DNA from: Mytilus edulis
Lineage: Eukaryota; Mollusca; Bivalvia; Mytilida; Mytilidae
Direction of reading: 5' to 3'
NCBI RefSeq assembly: GCF_963676685.1
Contig: NC_092345.1
Coordinates: 46,893,838 to 46,957,837 of the forward strand
DNA: 64,000 bases
Position numbers and translations under genes: made by a program
In this document: piece by piece, positions 1 through 12,803 of the stretch
How positions within the stretch are numbered: position 1 is the first letter of the stretch
Layout of the letters: each line of letters begins with the position of its first letter
The notes under the pieces: model-generated
The model's database searches: none
Seen by the model: only the letters and a program-made list of their open reading frames with translations
Told to the model about the DNA's origin: nothing

Positions 1-735
1 TCCTCAAACATGTGTTTGCTGGGAGTTACCTTTAATTGCTTTATGTATGTACACTCCCTTTTTTAGGACTATAATTCATATTGTTCAAGCTTAATTTTGA
101 GTGTGTTTACCTGAATTTCTGTTTGGATTAACGCGCCTTTAAAATAAATACTACACCATGGCTATTTCCCCGAAGTCCTTCAATCTTCAGTCCATTTTAC
201 AACATCATAGATTTAAATGTTTTTCTTAAGTTTTAAAATCATTGTTTTGCATTTCATCGTCCCCAACATACATGTAATATTTGCCACTGTACGTTAAGCA
301 AACAACAACCGAACTTTCTTAACTTTTACAGTTTTTTACTTGTAGTATCCCAAAGATGTCCAAAAACAGAAATTTTGACATATTTGAGAGTGTATACCAA
401 ACATGTATTAGAAGGACATCAAATATAACTTAATCCAAAAGTCTCTGAAAATTTAGCTATGTATTGGGTTCCTTTATATAAAATTAAATCATTTTGACTA
501 AAGACGTACTTTGACGCAAGATTTTACCAAAAAAACAGGTAAAATCGATTGATGGTTTGCAGGGTGCTAAATGTTCAGTGGCAAATATTTCATGTTCAGG
601 ATGACGATGTCAAATTGATATCATCTTCATTTTATATCTAATAATAAAATAAGTATTTAAACTTGTTGACACTTTGTGTGAGGAATTATTCTATTAAAGT
701 TTTTTATACAAAGATACCTAATCAATTTCCGTAAC

Positions 736-920
736 ACTGAAGTTTTGAGTTAGAACCCCGCTCGTGCAGGTGCACTCGGCTCCAATTTTAATTGACTATA
801 TATGGTTTTCAGTTTTTCTATCGAAGGTCGGTGGTTTTCTCCGGCTTCTCCACCAATAAGTACTGGCCACCATGAAATAGCCTAAAAGTAGCGCTTAAAA
901 GTAGTACCAACAATCAATCA
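736..920 (+). mobile_element. SINE-like element, 3' part
   Basis: A short interspersed repeat that I recognise as a very frequent mussel family. It has a Pol III B-box-like stretch near 750 (GAGTTAGAACCCC), a body containing a TCGAAGGTCGGTGGTTTTCTCC block, and it ends in a CAATCAATCA tail. No open frame is present. The 5' start is uncertain because the A-box part is not clear. Family recognition is from memory and was not checked by a search. Confidence 0.6.
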
Positions 921-1143
921 TTTTCCTAAAACACTTATTTCACTAGCCGGGAAAATTCAAATCACGTCTTCGAATCTTTATTAAAATTCACAATATGTGT
1001 ACAGCATCATTCGGTATTCCTATATTACTTTGTCGTAATTTTTGTAACAAATAACAACAATATAAAGCCAAAATTTAGTCTTAAAATTACGATATTTTCA
1101 TTTGGAGGGAATTTTAGAATTGAACGTATTTAATAATAATAAC

Positions 1144-1166
<23 letters not shown>
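1144..1166 (+). repeat. poly-A run
   Basis: An uninterrupted run of A, about 23 bases. It could be the tail of a decayed retroposon on the + strand, but nothing recognisable precedes it. The surrounding 921-1449 holds no gene I can support. Confidence 0.7.
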
Positions 1167-1176
<10 letters not shown>

Positions 1177-1449
1177 CAACCAAAATATGTCGTCCTTCTA
1201 GGCAAAAAATAAAGAAATTATAACTCGTAAAAACCATTGTTCACTATTTCCAAAAGCATTCTGCGGTATGCATGATTCCGTTTTGATGGATTATAATTAT
1301 TTGTGCAATTGATGAGACATATCTTTAAATCATTATTTTACTCAAATATCCTTAACCTGCTAGTGATTAAATTTGAATACATGTATTGTGATTTCCTTTT
1401 CAGCAGAACGAGTAATTTATGAGTGATTTCAAGCGACAAATAAACAGCA

Positions 1450-1520
1450 TTTGAGATGTCGTAGTGGCGAGATCGCCTCGGCTACGGGAGGTCGTAGGTT
1501 AGAACCCAAAACGAATCAAA
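1450..1520 (+). mobile_element. tRNA-derived SINE head
   Basis: A-box-like TGTCGTAGTGGCGA (1457-1470) is followed 27 bases later by a B-box-like GGTTAGAACCC (1497-1507), the spacing of a tRNA-type Pol III promoter. No acceptor stem closes around it, so it is read as a tRNA-derived SINE head and not a tRNA gene. The body probably runs on to about 1650 but its end is not defined. Confidence 0.45.
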
Positions 1521-1999
1521 TCATACTTGAAAAATAGTATTGTATGCTCTGATGAGCTCGCGGATTTGAGGAGTAAGAGAGAAGACTTGTCTGCTAGGAG
1601 TCAGAACACAACTTGGTCTAGGGAGGGTAGACTTACTCGTGAAAAATTTTGAATCAGAAAATTTAAAACTTTGGGAGTAAATGGGATACATGTAAATGAA
1701 AAGGATTAATTCTCATTCGCACTATGCTTTTTATTTGAGTTATATTTCATATTACTATACAATATCTGTTGCTATTCCTTTACCTTTGTCAACTCTAAAA
1801 TTCTAGAAAAAACAGTTTAAATCGTAGGATGCTTTTTATTTGGGATGACACGTTCAATTACTTCACATTGTTTCAAAATCTTTTAAAAAAAATCTATCAA
1901 CCTGAAATTTCAGAAATACTAAAACACTCCCGTTAGGATATCGTGACTGAATTAAAGTATATAACTATGCGTAAGCCTTATTTTAGTATTGGTATTGTC

Positions 2000-2600
2000 A
2001 TCTGATAAAGTCATGTCGATTATAAGATACACAGTTTTCTCTGCTTTCAAAATCTTTCTGTTTGAACCCGTCGACCTGGAACTTGTCCATTATTGGTAAT
2101 ATTAATTATTTGGATAACAAAAGGTCCTGGAATGGAGTATTTTTTAATCAACAGCATTGTAAATAAAGTTGAATTCTTTTATTCGCTGTTTTACGTCATG
2201 CCGCTAACAAATTGAAAACTGTAACTATTTTTAAGTCCAGATTTTTAGTATTCGTATTATTATCTTAGAAAGTCTTACTGATTAAAATACTACAATAGGG
2301 AACAATTTGACAATGATTGAATTTAGTACTGTCAACCCTGTGATTATGACCCGTGTAGATATCAAAATCCTAAATACACCGTTTGGTATTACTATTGGTA
2401 TCGGATTCGACCCGGAACTTGTTAATTATTGGCAATATTAATTATGTGTAAAACAAACGGGTCTGGAGTGGTGTAATTTAATCTACACCATTGTCCTATA
2501 TTAGTTATATATAAAGTCGAATTCTTTGATTTGTCGTTTTTATCCGATGACGACTGACAAATTTGACCTCGTTATTGCATATTCAATGTGCGCAATGAAT
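2000..2600. repeat. Degenerate direct duplication, about 336-bp period
   Basis: The block around 2071 (TCGACCTGGAACTTGT followed by an AATATTAATTAT stretch) recurs at 2407 with several substitutions, and the following GTCGAATTCTTT-type segment also recurs. The copies are well diverged. A 94-codon open frame over 2526-2810 lies at its edge, has no recognisable domain and is not called a gene. 1521-2000 and 2811-3214 show nothing else I can identify. Confidence 0.45.
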
Positions 2601-3214
2601 ATACAACTGCAGATGTGTTATGTTCCATTCTTTCGCAAGAACAATATAAACAACAAACAAACAATTAAATTTGAAATTTGGCTGATTATTTGCCATGGCA
2701 TTTATTCAACAATATTCAACAATATAAACCAACAAACAACCAACATCAACAAACTGGCCAACAAGTTAAAACTTGATGACAATTGGTCACTGAATGAAAA
2801 CCAACAGTAAATGCATAACAATTTCTAGCTGCTGGGCAGATCCATAACAGCTTAATGAACGATATTTGAATAAATCACTGTCAGTTGAATAATGTTGATG
2901 ATGACATCCAACGCACTTTCCATATTGAACGGAATGCCATGACGATAGACACTCTTTTTTTTTATTATTCCTGCAAATTTCTTGAATATTCAGGTTTCAT
3001 TGCCGATGAATATTAAAACGTCTCACACTTTTGATGATACATTGTTGTTGTTATTGGTTTTGGTAGGCGACTTACTTATGTAGTAATTGCGCCTTAAATT
3101 CATATAACATAAGTATTATGTATTTATACTTTCAGTCCTTAATTTATTTTTAGTATTACGTTTTGGCGAGTTTTATGTCAAACTTTGGCGAACATGGTTG
3201 ACTGAATTACTCAG

Positions 3215-3237
3215 AAATATATATATATATATATATA
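3215..3237. repeat. (AT)n microsatellite
   Basis: A simple AT dinucleotide run. The flanking 3238-4640 is AT-rich DNA with no supported gene. Confidence 0.8.
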
Positions 3238-4642
3238 AATATGTTGAGAGACAAAAAACAAAACAAAAAAATACATAACAGAAGATACATGTAATAGGAA
3301 AATGAAAAAAAAGGAAATGATAGTCCCTTATGAAATGCATTATTTATTGATAGGTATCATAAAATTGTTTAGAAATGTAATCTGGTTATTCACCTTTGTG
3401 TCGTCTGTGATATACTTATATAAAAAAAAAGTATATTTAGAAACATGTAACAAGACATGTGCTAGTTAAATGCAACCAATGTTAGGACGTCTCCCTCAAT
3501 TGATGTAGCAAATAATGAATCCTTAAAGTAAGGATTGGTTGAAGTTATTCCTTTTCCATAACTGCAAGTTGCGTCAATTTATTCCAAATAAATTTCCAAA
3601 GACATATTGGTATTTAGTGATTCCTCATTTCCTGACGAGAAAAAAACACTTCTGTCATTGAACGAGGAATCACCCCTACCTACACCCTTAATCGCCTATT
3701 TAGATATATATATATATACATTTTTGTAGATTGATATGATTCATTTTACATCATAACCACACAGATGCAAGATATCTGTGAAACGAAATATTTATAGATA
3801 GCTACATTTTATGTTTATTTTTTTTTTAAATATTGGTGTTGTTTTGTACACTTTATTGGCATGTATATAAATCTTTTTTTAGTACATGACATTACATCGT
3901 TACTTGTAAAGATCCAGAATCCTCGTAAGAAAGATCGTTGACTAATGTCTAAAACTAATGTATAATAGACGTTTGAAATATTTAGAGTAATAATGTGTAT
4001 ATATCTGAATAATAGCCAACGATGGATTATATAATTATGATACACTACACTACAAAGATAATATATAATAATTAAGTCAAAAATGGTACTGCATCACCAA
4101 AAAAATTAAAATTATAAACAAATGTTAAATATTCCGGATAACTGATATCCTTTATAAGCAATATGTTAAATGATTCTTATCTTGGCATCAGGTAGTCAAA
4201 CTGAAATAATAATCTTGACCGGTATACAAATTATAACGAATAATTTTTTCTTCAATATGGATGTTTGGGAACAGGAATAAATTCCTTAAAATTGTATAAG
4301 TCCTAGAAGTACAGAAGGCAGAAAACTAGTGATTGTAGGCCCTCATTCTATGTTTTGTATTTATGCCCTATGGGTAACTACCATTAACTTTCCTATCTAT
4401 AATTTTGCCGAGCAAGTCTTTCGGGCATTGACCAACACTCATTGCGGTCTATGATGATGATGGTAAGGTTTTTGTTTGATATGGGCTTTGGCATGCCCAG
4501 GTGATATCAAATGACGACTAACGGGGAGATCAGATTTGCAGGTGTAGTCACGTCGATGACCATTGATATTTTAATTTATCGGTCGTCCCACTGTTTATAT
4601 CACTTTGTTCAGCTCTTAATATTATTCCGTATCATGTCTTTG

Positions 4643-4745
4643 TGACGTCAAATACGTTGACCCGGCCTTAATAACTTTGACCCGGACATATCAGCGACGT
4701 CATAATGTTTGACCCGACGTTAATAACTTTGACCCGAACTTATCA
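4643..4745. repeat. Two-copy 52-bp tandem repeat
   Basis: Two units of 52 bp start at 4643 and 4695, each opening with GACGTCA and containing TTAATAACTTTGACCCG. The repeated TTTGACCCG block occurs several times. It lies just upstream of a large imperfect palindrome and may belong to the same element. Confidence 0.6.
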
Positions 4746-4807
4746 AGTCATCTTTTGTGTCCTGGTGAAACAAAGAAAACACTTCTGAATCACGCAAATA
4801 TAGCCCG

Positions 4808-4977
4808 ATAAATCGATTATCAGATTATCTGCATATTGATATTGTAAAATATCAGCTGCTTGACATTATATGAAGGCTTTTTGATCTCGTTCGCTACGCT
4901 CACTCGACAAAAAGCTTCATATTATGTATCGCAGCTGATATTTTACGATATCAACATGCAGATAACCTGATAATCGG
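4808..4977. repeat. Imperfect palindrome, MITE-like
   Basis: The two halves are reverse complements with arms of about 70 bp: CGATTATCAG...ATCTGCAT on the left pairs with ATGCAGATAACCTGATAATCG on the right, and both contain an AAAATATCAGCTGC-type block. The centre is GATCTCGTTCGCTACGCTCACTCG. A non-autonomous fold-back element is the likely explanation. I did not find a convincing target-site duplication. Confidence 0.6.
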
Positions 4978-6012
4978 TACAGAATGGCTGTTCGGACTCG
5001 CCAATCTACTGATTGTCACGACGATACTGAAGATGGTGTGCAACATTCTTGGTTTTGCAAGTTACATTGCAATTTATAGTTGGTAAGACCCAGTGGAGTG
5101 TCAAGTAAATGTTTGAATATTCAGTATTGGTTGGCATTTTAGACATAGTCTGCTAATACACGGCTTGTACCATCCTGAAGTTGAAGAGTTTATATTCTAA
5201 AATCTAATGTAGTATCTATCAGTATAGGTCCATAAATAACAAGTTTGTGGTGATAAACATAACGACTGTTCAATTTTAACCAAACAGTCAGGATTCTACT
5301 TCGTCAAAATTATCTCCCCATTACGCCAGTTCATTTTTACAATCGTAGAAATGGTAGCCGTTTTAGGCATGACGCTCTGCCAATTTAGCTCTTGGAAACC
5401 GACAAATTTATCCACATAGCACCATTACGATCCATATATGTCAGTTGTGTTTTGAAATACAAATGTATCTGCAAGCCAAAGAGCATCAGTAAATGTTCTT
5501 GTCTGCATTGAATCAACTTGAAACTATTTTCTTATCGGTTTTCAGATGGAATTTTCGAAAATTCATGAAATTTACAAATGTTTCGTGGAAGGGCACACTA
5601 AACATTTTCAGTGGTTGAAGACCATACACCCTAATTATCACACACAAAAAATGATTTTTTCTTCTCGAAGAAATGCATTTTTAACATCCAACTTAAAAGA
5701 CTGTCGTCAAGTACATTTAGTAAAAAATAGCTATTCGAACTCTGTTTTTGTGATTCATTAGAAAGGTATTTCACTTGACCCTTATATTTCATCTTTTGGA
5801 ACTGTGATTTTTTATGTTATAAAATAAACATGTAGCCTTGATATATAAAAACGATAGAATCTGAAGCGAGTTGATGTTTCAAATACTCTTGCTTATACGT
5901 TTTCAAGACAAAAAATTCAACTCAAACACGCTCAACATAAAAAGGTGCACTTGATTTACTCTTTTCGATACAATTGTAACCCAGTTTTTGGATTTGTTTC
6001 TTGAGTAATTTC

Positions 6013-6846
6013 ACTCATGTTTGGAAAAATCAATGTACCTTTTCTAAAAAAACCGATTACTTTTAACCCTCATGAAGAAGCTCAATGAAAATTACATTAT
6101 ATTTTGGAAAAAATGTCTCTTTAATGATGATAACTCAATAAATGGAAATAAACTAAGAACCTACAGAAAATTTAAAGTAAAGTATGAACTAGAAAAGTAC
6201 CTTTTATTGAATTTAGATAAAAATGTTACAAAAAAATTATGCTAAAATAAAAATAAGTAATAGTATGCTGGCTGTTGAACGCGGTAGATACAACAAAACA
6301 GCTTTAAAAAATAGAATACGCCTTTATGCCATAAAGAGGTGGAAGATGCATTTCATTTTATCATAACATGTTCAGAAATTAATAAAACTAGGATCAAAAT
6401 GTTTAATGAAATTTCTAGTATTGTCCCCAGTATTAATTCAATGAGTGAAGAAAACAAATTTGATTTTATATTTTCCTGTGAAGAATGTGATATTTTACTT
6501 ATTATTGTTAACTATATAAGTGAAATGTATAATGAGAGAAACAATTATAATGTCATTATATGAACTGTGTAATTGACGTTTCAACTTTTAATATTATATA
6601 TAAGCATAATATTTGAATTAATAATTTTAAAGAGGAGGCATGCTGTCAAAAATAGTATTATAATTAAAATTAATAATCTATATAAAAAAAAATTCTTTCA
6701 ATGCTACATGTTTGTAGTGTTTAATGTCTATCGTTTTGTAATAAGTATGTCTGTCTGTCTGTTTGTTTTTGTTTTTGTTTTGTATTTTAGTAACAATCCT
6801 ATTGTTTGGATTTTATACTAATAAAATTCTTATTCTTATTCTTATT
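6013..6846 (+). mobile_element. 5'-truncated LINE (non-LTR retrotransposon) 3' end
   Basis: Only the 3' end of a LINE is present: the C-terminal part of its reverse-transcriptase polyprotein, an AT-rich 3' UTR, and a terminal (TTATTC)n tail at about 6827-6846. The homologous locus at 49.7 kb lacks the segment, which fixes the insertion limits to within a few bases. The 5' truncation and the short simple tail are typical of target-primed reverse transcription. The clade was not determined. Confidence 0.75.
6064..6563 (+). pseudogene. LINE reverse-transcriptase C-terminus, broken
   Basis: The translation carries the pattern found at the C-terminus of many LINE polyproteins: a NKLRTYRKFK block near 6153, GRYNK near 6283, then EDAFHFIITC (6339 on), which resembles the zf-RVT type region. 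The reading frame is broken by a stop near 6243 and by a frame change between the GRYNK block and the EDAFHF block. An intact 74-codon stretch runs from 6339 to 6563. It is a non-functional relic. Confidence 0.7.
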
Positions 6847-7210
6847 CATAATGGAAGGACAGACACGATAAATAAGTTACTGAATTAATAGATTGATATG
6901 TTCTCCGTCCGTGGTTATTTAAAAATAAAATCGGAAGTTATGCATTTTCTACATCCAACTTAGATACCCATGTCGTCAACTTGATATCTAAATGTTCTGC
7001 TTAACTTTGTAATAGATGAATTGAAAACTTATGCAAATGTTGTTTTAATAAAACACTTTGTTTTTAGCAGAAAATTGTCATTTTATTTGTTTCTATTAAC
7101 TTTTCAATTTTTTGTTACTATAGTAAACATTACAGTAAGCATTTATCGCCTTCTCTAACAAAGAGCTTAATTCTTTTGTTCTACTTCAACCGGGTTTCCG
7201 CCTGCAAAAC

Positions 7211-8105
7211 AAGATAAAATTGAGAATGGAAATGGGGAATGTGCCAAAGAGACAACAACCCGACCATAGAAAAAAACAAGAGCAGGAGGTCACCAACAGG
7301 TCTTCAATGTAGCGAGAAATTCCCGCACCCGGAGGCGTACTTCAACTGGCCCCTAAACAAATATATACTAGTTCAGTGATAATGAACGCCATACTAATTT
7401 CCAAATTGTACACAAGAAACTAAAATTAAAATAACACAAGACTAACAAAGGCCAGAGGCTCCTGACTTGGGACAGACGCAAAAATGCGGCGGGGTTAAAC
7501 ATGTTTGTGAGATCTCAACCCTCCCCTATACCTCTAGCCAATGTAGAAAAGTAAACGCATAACAATACGCACATTAAAATTCAGTTCAAGAGAAGTCCGA
7601 GTCTGATGTCAGAAGATGTAACCAAAGAAAATAAACAAAATGACAATACTATAGTAATACATAAATAACAACAGACTACTAGCAGTTAACTGACATGCCA
7701 GCTCCAGACCTCAATTAAACTGACTAAAAGATTATGATTTCATCATATGAACATCAGGCACAATCCTTCCCGTTAGGGGCTTAGTATCATACCATCATAA
7801 CATATATGAGAAGAACATAACCCGTGTCATGCCAACAACTGGTTTTTGAATAAATTTGTTTAGTTCCGATGCAAAGACCCTATAAGTGAATCAATATTAA
7901 CGCCAAAATATGCAATCTTTAATGACCTGATCCCTTCTTAATAAGTATATAGCTATTCAAAGGTTTGATTAGTTTTTGAGGTGAATACTGACACCTTTGT
8001 GCTTTATAAAGAATATTTCCATACAAAATTGGATGTGAAATACCTGAACGTATAAAAAGTCTGCATGTTGAGCTATATTTACGAATAATGTCCTTATAAG
8101 AACTA
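7211..8105 (-). mobile_element. Reverse-transcriptase element, 3' fragment (copy a)
   Basis: Reverse-strand copy of the family also present at 13250-14308. It comprises the last part of the reverse-transcriptase frame (IIRKYSSTCRLFIRSGISHP and KAQRCQYSPQKL are visible, 7919-8131) and a long 3' UTR ending at 7214 in the GAGAATGGAAATGGGGAAT block. Relative to the + copy it lacks about 25 bp near 7935, which shifts the frame. The 5' truncation is at about 8105. The family resembles endonuclease-less or Penelope-like RT elements abundant in bivalves; exact class uncertain. Confidence 0.7.
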
Positions 8106-8949
8106 CAACATACTATATTTGTGCATGTCAAGAGTCAGGAGCCTGTGATTCAATGGTAAACGGTGCTGGAACAAATGCTACAATTAAAAGGAAAATTTTA
8201 TTTATGAGATTTTAGTGCTCATAATGCATGGTTTTGGACACCTCTAAAAGGCAAGCTTTGTCAAATATTTGGACGCTAAATACACAAACTGTTTTGAGCA
8301 TCAATAAAATTATACAATACAAGAAGACAAGAAAAAAACATATTCATTTAAACATATATATTTAAAAATAACTAACTAAGGGCGATGAAGTTTTAACAGG
8401 TAGAAAATGGCCAAAGTTCGATAACTACATTAAGAAATTGTCTAAAAGTTGTGCGACATAGTTATAATGACTTGATCTTGTATTGCAACTGTGTTGTGCG
8501 GTAATGAATAGCAAATCATTTTTTGACTGGGATGGATTTGTATTATTATAATTTTGTTAATGTGTTTCAAACCAGTTTCAGCATTTAAAAATGATAAACT
8601 AGATAATTCAAACTATCTATCAAAAATTTCAAATTAAACCACCCTTTGTCAAGGCTTGTGATTTACGAGAGTCTGAATTATGTTCCTTCATTTCTATATT
8701 CACTTATTTTTTAAAACATATCTTATTTTCTTAAGTCATTTATCCTGCACTTCTTGCCATTATTCTCTATTCTTTCAACCCAACCATGATAACTCTTAAA
8801 TACGTGTACCAGCATACCAACAGTACTTAACCAAAATGAAATTGTTTCAGTGCCACACCTAAAGTTTTAAAACAGTTTGTTTCTGTTCAATTAACCTTGT
8901 TCGCGAATTACTCTTTTTGATTAAATTGTTCACTGTTCCAATTGATTAG

Positions 8950-9048
8950 TTTTGGATATGGGTTTCTAACCTATAGTTTTGTTAATTTATACATTGTACC
9001 ATGGATAGAGAGTTGTCTCATTGGCCCGCATACCACATCTTATTTATG
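8950..9048 (-). repeat. Fragment of GATGTGGTATG repeat family
   Basis: The reverse complement reads AAGATGTGGTATGCGGGCCA and continues into a block reading ATGAGACAACTCTC, the start of a dispersed family whose other pieces in this window are at 9436, 45002, 46632, 47735 and 48229. No coding capacity. 8106-8949 contains nothing I can name. Confidence 0.6.
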
Positions 9049-9435
9049 TAAACAAAAGGTAAAGCATATGCATGTAGTCAACGATTCGAAATAAGAAGAA
9101 TAAAGAAAACAGCAAAAAGTCCGGCTGTGTATATATTTACAAAAAAATATGTCGATTAGTCCAGATACTTCTACACTGTGATCCTAAGTACTTTAAATTC
9201 AGAACTTATTGAGAGGTTTATATTATTAATGCGAAAAATGCGAATAGGTTAGAATTGCAGTACTTAGGATTCGCCTTTTAATATGTGATAAATATATCTT
9301 GTGTATCTCTATGCAGATCCTGAATAAATCTCAATAATAAAACTCTTTCAAAATGGCAATAATAAATGCTCGTAATACTAAATTTCATTAATTTACAATA
9401 TTCAATGCTTTAAGAAATATTGTTTATATATACAG

Positions 9436-9765
9436 GAAGATGTGGTACATGTATGAGTGCCAATGAGACAACTCTCCATCCAAGTAACAATTTATAAAAG
9501 TAAACCATTATAGGTCAAAATAAGACCTTCAACACGGAGCCTTGACTCACTCCGAACAGCAAGCTATAAAGGGCCCCAACAATTACTAGTGTAAAACCAT
9601 TCAAACGGGAAAACCAATCTAATCTATATAAAAACGCGAAACGAGAAACACGTATGAACTACATAAACAGACGGCAACCACTGTTCATCAGATTCCTGAC
9701 TTAGAACAGGTGCAAACATTTGCAGCGGGATTAAACGTTTTAATGGTACCAAACCTTCTCTCTTT
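9436..9765 (+). repeat. Copy of GATGTGGTATG repeat family
   Basis: Begins GAAGATGTGGTACATG, continues through CCAATGAGACAACTCTCCAT and ends around a TTTGCAGCGGGATTAAACG block. I recognise this as a high-copy non-coding mussel repeat; its class is unknown to me. 9766-11889 holds only AT-rich DNA with open frames of chance size, such as 10026-10274, which has no recognisable motif. Confidence 0.6.
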
Positions 9766-11889
9766 TCAGAAACAATAGTATAAAATCACAACATAGAAAG
9801 ACACACTATTAAACATGCTAAATATCATTTGGAAGGCTTAACTCGATCAAAACACGCAAATTTGTATTATTTGTATTTTTTAATTAACATTGATAATAAT
9901 ATTCTCTGTCATATTATTACATGCTATTCAGTTTGATATAATATTTATAAGCAAACAGACTCTCTATAGAAATGTTTAAGAATATCGAAATATCGTTTAT
10001 TTGGTAAAATTAATACATCGTTGGATTGATACCGCACATAAGAAAAACTATTTGGTTCGAAGATAATATAATTCTAAATTTAAATCGTTCTATTTATAAT
10101 ATTGTCGAAAGTATTATCAATAAGCATAATTCAAGAGAAAAAAGTCACATTTTTTCATATGTTACACTAACTATGCGTGAGATAGTTTTTGTTAAAATAA
10201 ATCAAAACTTTATTTATATAGACCCATGTCGCAGGTTAATTACTCGAGAAGAACAATTCACAAATATAGTTTAGCTAGTACACGAAATCAAACAATTTAA
10301 AGAACTTATTTGAATAACAAAGGAAAAACCATGTATAATACCAATATGTGTCACTTGGTTATTTAAATACACACAGTCGATTAGATACAAATACTTTATA
10401 ATTGCATATCTTACACACTACCTGCGATTTATACCCGGATGAAGTATGCACACTGGTCATGGGTGTCTAAAGGGTTCGAACGTATGATTTTAATAAAAAA
10501 TGAAATTTAATTAAGAAATATTTTAACCATTTTTGCTATCCAAAATATTATATGTCACGAAATATTCATTTTTTTAATACTCTAAGTATTGACATGGATG
10601 ACAAGAAAAATAACAAATAACTACATAACCTAGCCAATACCTCAATTTAAGACACCCAATTGATGATAAAGAAAGCGCGATGTTCGTTGTTTTTACTTTT
10701 GAGAGATTTTTGCTTGGAGATTTTTTTAAGCATATGTTTCAATGTTTGTTTTTAGCATAAACCAACTACATTTCTAATTTATACCTATAATTGACATACA
10801 AAATCGTCTGTAATTCTGGGGTGCTCTTCAGGTGACATATTACGAGTGTTTAATAATATGATTAGCAGAGCGAATATATACAGTAGTTTAAGGAAAATTT
10901 TGTCATGTAGAATGAAATTATATTTTTTACGCATAACAAATCGACATATATTTAAGATGTTGTGTTTCATGTAACACACAAACTCTGTAGATCGCCTCTG
11001 GAACAAGAGAAGACGCCATATTACGACCTTTCCGGCTTTTAATTGCACACATGAATTTCGTATCTTGTCCCATTATGGAAGACTGTTTTGAAAAGACATC
11101 ATAGTGTTGAAAAGTGTTAAATTATAGAACTAAGCTGAACTTCTACGATGGTGGGTATTCTTGTAAATCTGCATATAAGTTATTATGTTTCAAATATGTT
11201 AAACGTTCTAACTTCGCAACCATACTGTATCATAAAATGTCATTGGCGAGCTCTTCTGGTGGTCCCTCCATTACTTTGGAAATTTATATTCAGTGCAAAA
11301 TATTGACATTTGAGTTTTTAATGCTAATAAATTTGTTTTTGTTATAAATGATGCTCAATCTAAAAAAAACAAACCGCAGCAACATTGAAACAATAGTTTC
11401 ATTTTTGTAAGCATTGAAATATTGCATTGCTTAGTATTACACTGTTTTTAACATGATGTAAACAAATAATGATATAAATTAGTTGCAATGCATTATTTTG
11501 AATTCCCAGTGAACAAAATCCCGATATTTACATATGTTTTAATAAACTTGATAATTTCACTTCTTTGACGTCATACAACAATAGGTTTTGCCAAGACGTT
11601 GTCGATGACGTTGCATCAAAGCAAATTTTGAATACGTAAAAAAAGATATAGTTAGATTCTACCTGCATTTTCAACTTTTTTGTTCCCATTAAAAAAGCCA
11701 AAGTATTATAAACAAAAACACAGAATAACCAATCAAAGGTTCAAATATGGAAAAAAACACTTTCCAACTCGTGATAGAACAAGACTGATAACTATCGTCT
11801 ACGCGAATTCGTAAATTAATGTGTTGTTTGGTTTCTCGTTAAAAAAATGTTTTTGTAATTAAATTCTTCGATGAGTTTATTCTTTAAAT

Positions 11890-12170
11890 ATAAATTAAAG
11901 TAAATTACAGCTAATTTCCTAATGCATGTAAAGCAAGGCTTTGGTTTGCTTGCTTGCTTTGTGTGTTTATTGTACAGATTTATGGGGATAACGTCCAATT
12001 AAATTTAAACATGATATATATACAGGTTTAACTATGCCTAAATATATTTTTTGAAGATGTCAATCTTAATTAGAAAGCTTGAATAAACATGTATCCAAAC
12101 AAAGCAAGCAGGCCAACCAAATTTTTACTTTACAAGCATTAGGAAATTAGCTGTAATAATTTATAACATA
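11890..12170. repeat. Inverted repeat with about 120-bp loop
   Basis: The arm at about 11890-11975 (ACAGCTAATTTCCTAATGCA then AAGCAAGGC) is matched in reverse complement at about 12084-12170 (GCATTAGGAAATTAGCTGT). The loop has no open frame. It may be a small fold-back element. 12171-12779 shows nothing else I can support. Confidence 0.55.
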
Positions 12171-12779
12171 TTAACTCTTCTTGAAATGATCTAGTTGCAT
12201 TTATATCATTACCGTCATAAGCAAAGAGAGTACATATTGAAGAAGTAAGAAAAAAATGAATTCAAATATAATTCATAAATATACAACGCAATGTATGTTC
12301 ACAAACATATTTTAATAAACTCTTTACAATTAATAAAATTTTATTTTGTGATTTCGTAAGATTATTGTTTATTGCAATTTTTATTAATGCAAGTAAATGT
12401 AGACTCCAATCATACCACATCTCCTCATCTCTATATTTATATGAACCTTCATAATTATGATGAATATATGTAGCAGTTCAGGCTATGGTGTTGGAAGAAG
12501 TTTTTCATTATCAACATGATGTAGATGTTAACAAGAAGACGGCATTCATTTTAATTCATATATGATCTATAATTTTACTTGATGTGCATTCACAGGTCAC
12601 TTTTTTAATCTTTTTTCATATTAAACAAACACGTTGAGTATTTTTAAAAGTCGAACATACGTTGTATACAAACTAGCACAAGATTTATATATGTTTTTCT
12701 ATAAAATACATGAAATTAATTGCTTTAGTTATAAACTTGCAGATGTAGCTTCACAATTGTAGACAAGAATTCAACAGTT

Positions 12780-12803
12780 ATGTGGTTCCAACAATTGATG
12801 CTG
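12780..12803 (+). CDS. Candidate exon 1, start of signal peptide
   Basis: ATG at 12780 opens eight codons (MWFQQLML) that run straight into a consensus donor GTAAGT at 12804. Phase 0 fits the frame of the exon starting at 17200, where the next residues are VNLCVSFPLKC. Together they would give a short hydrophobic leader before the first conserved cysteine block. The weak points are that the exon is very short, the preceding 5' UTR shows no promoter I can recognise, and another first exon cannot be excluded. Confidence 0.4.

Larger units (their letters stand above)
5270..7206 (+). repeat. Repeat copy 1, inverted partner at 49405-50530
   Basis: This segment matches the reverse complement of 49405-50530 over its whole length except for the LINE fragment at 6013-6846, which the other copy lacks. 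Shared landmarks include CTTCGTCAAAATTATCTCCC near 5300 and TTTATCGCCTTCTCTAACAA near 7145. A 71-codon open frame at 5546-5761 lies inside, but the partner copy does not keep it open, so it is not called a gene. The partner lies inside the 8 kb TTAA-flanked insertion. Confidence 0.75.

Noticed and set aside
2526-2810. 94-codon frame
   Set aside because: Asn/Gln/Ile-rich low-complexity product from AT-rich DNA at the edge of a degenerate duplication.
10026-10274. 82-codon frame with REIVFVKINQNFIYIDP
   Set aside because: Looked protein-like at first, but AT-rich chance frame without recognisable family, splice context or repeat partner.
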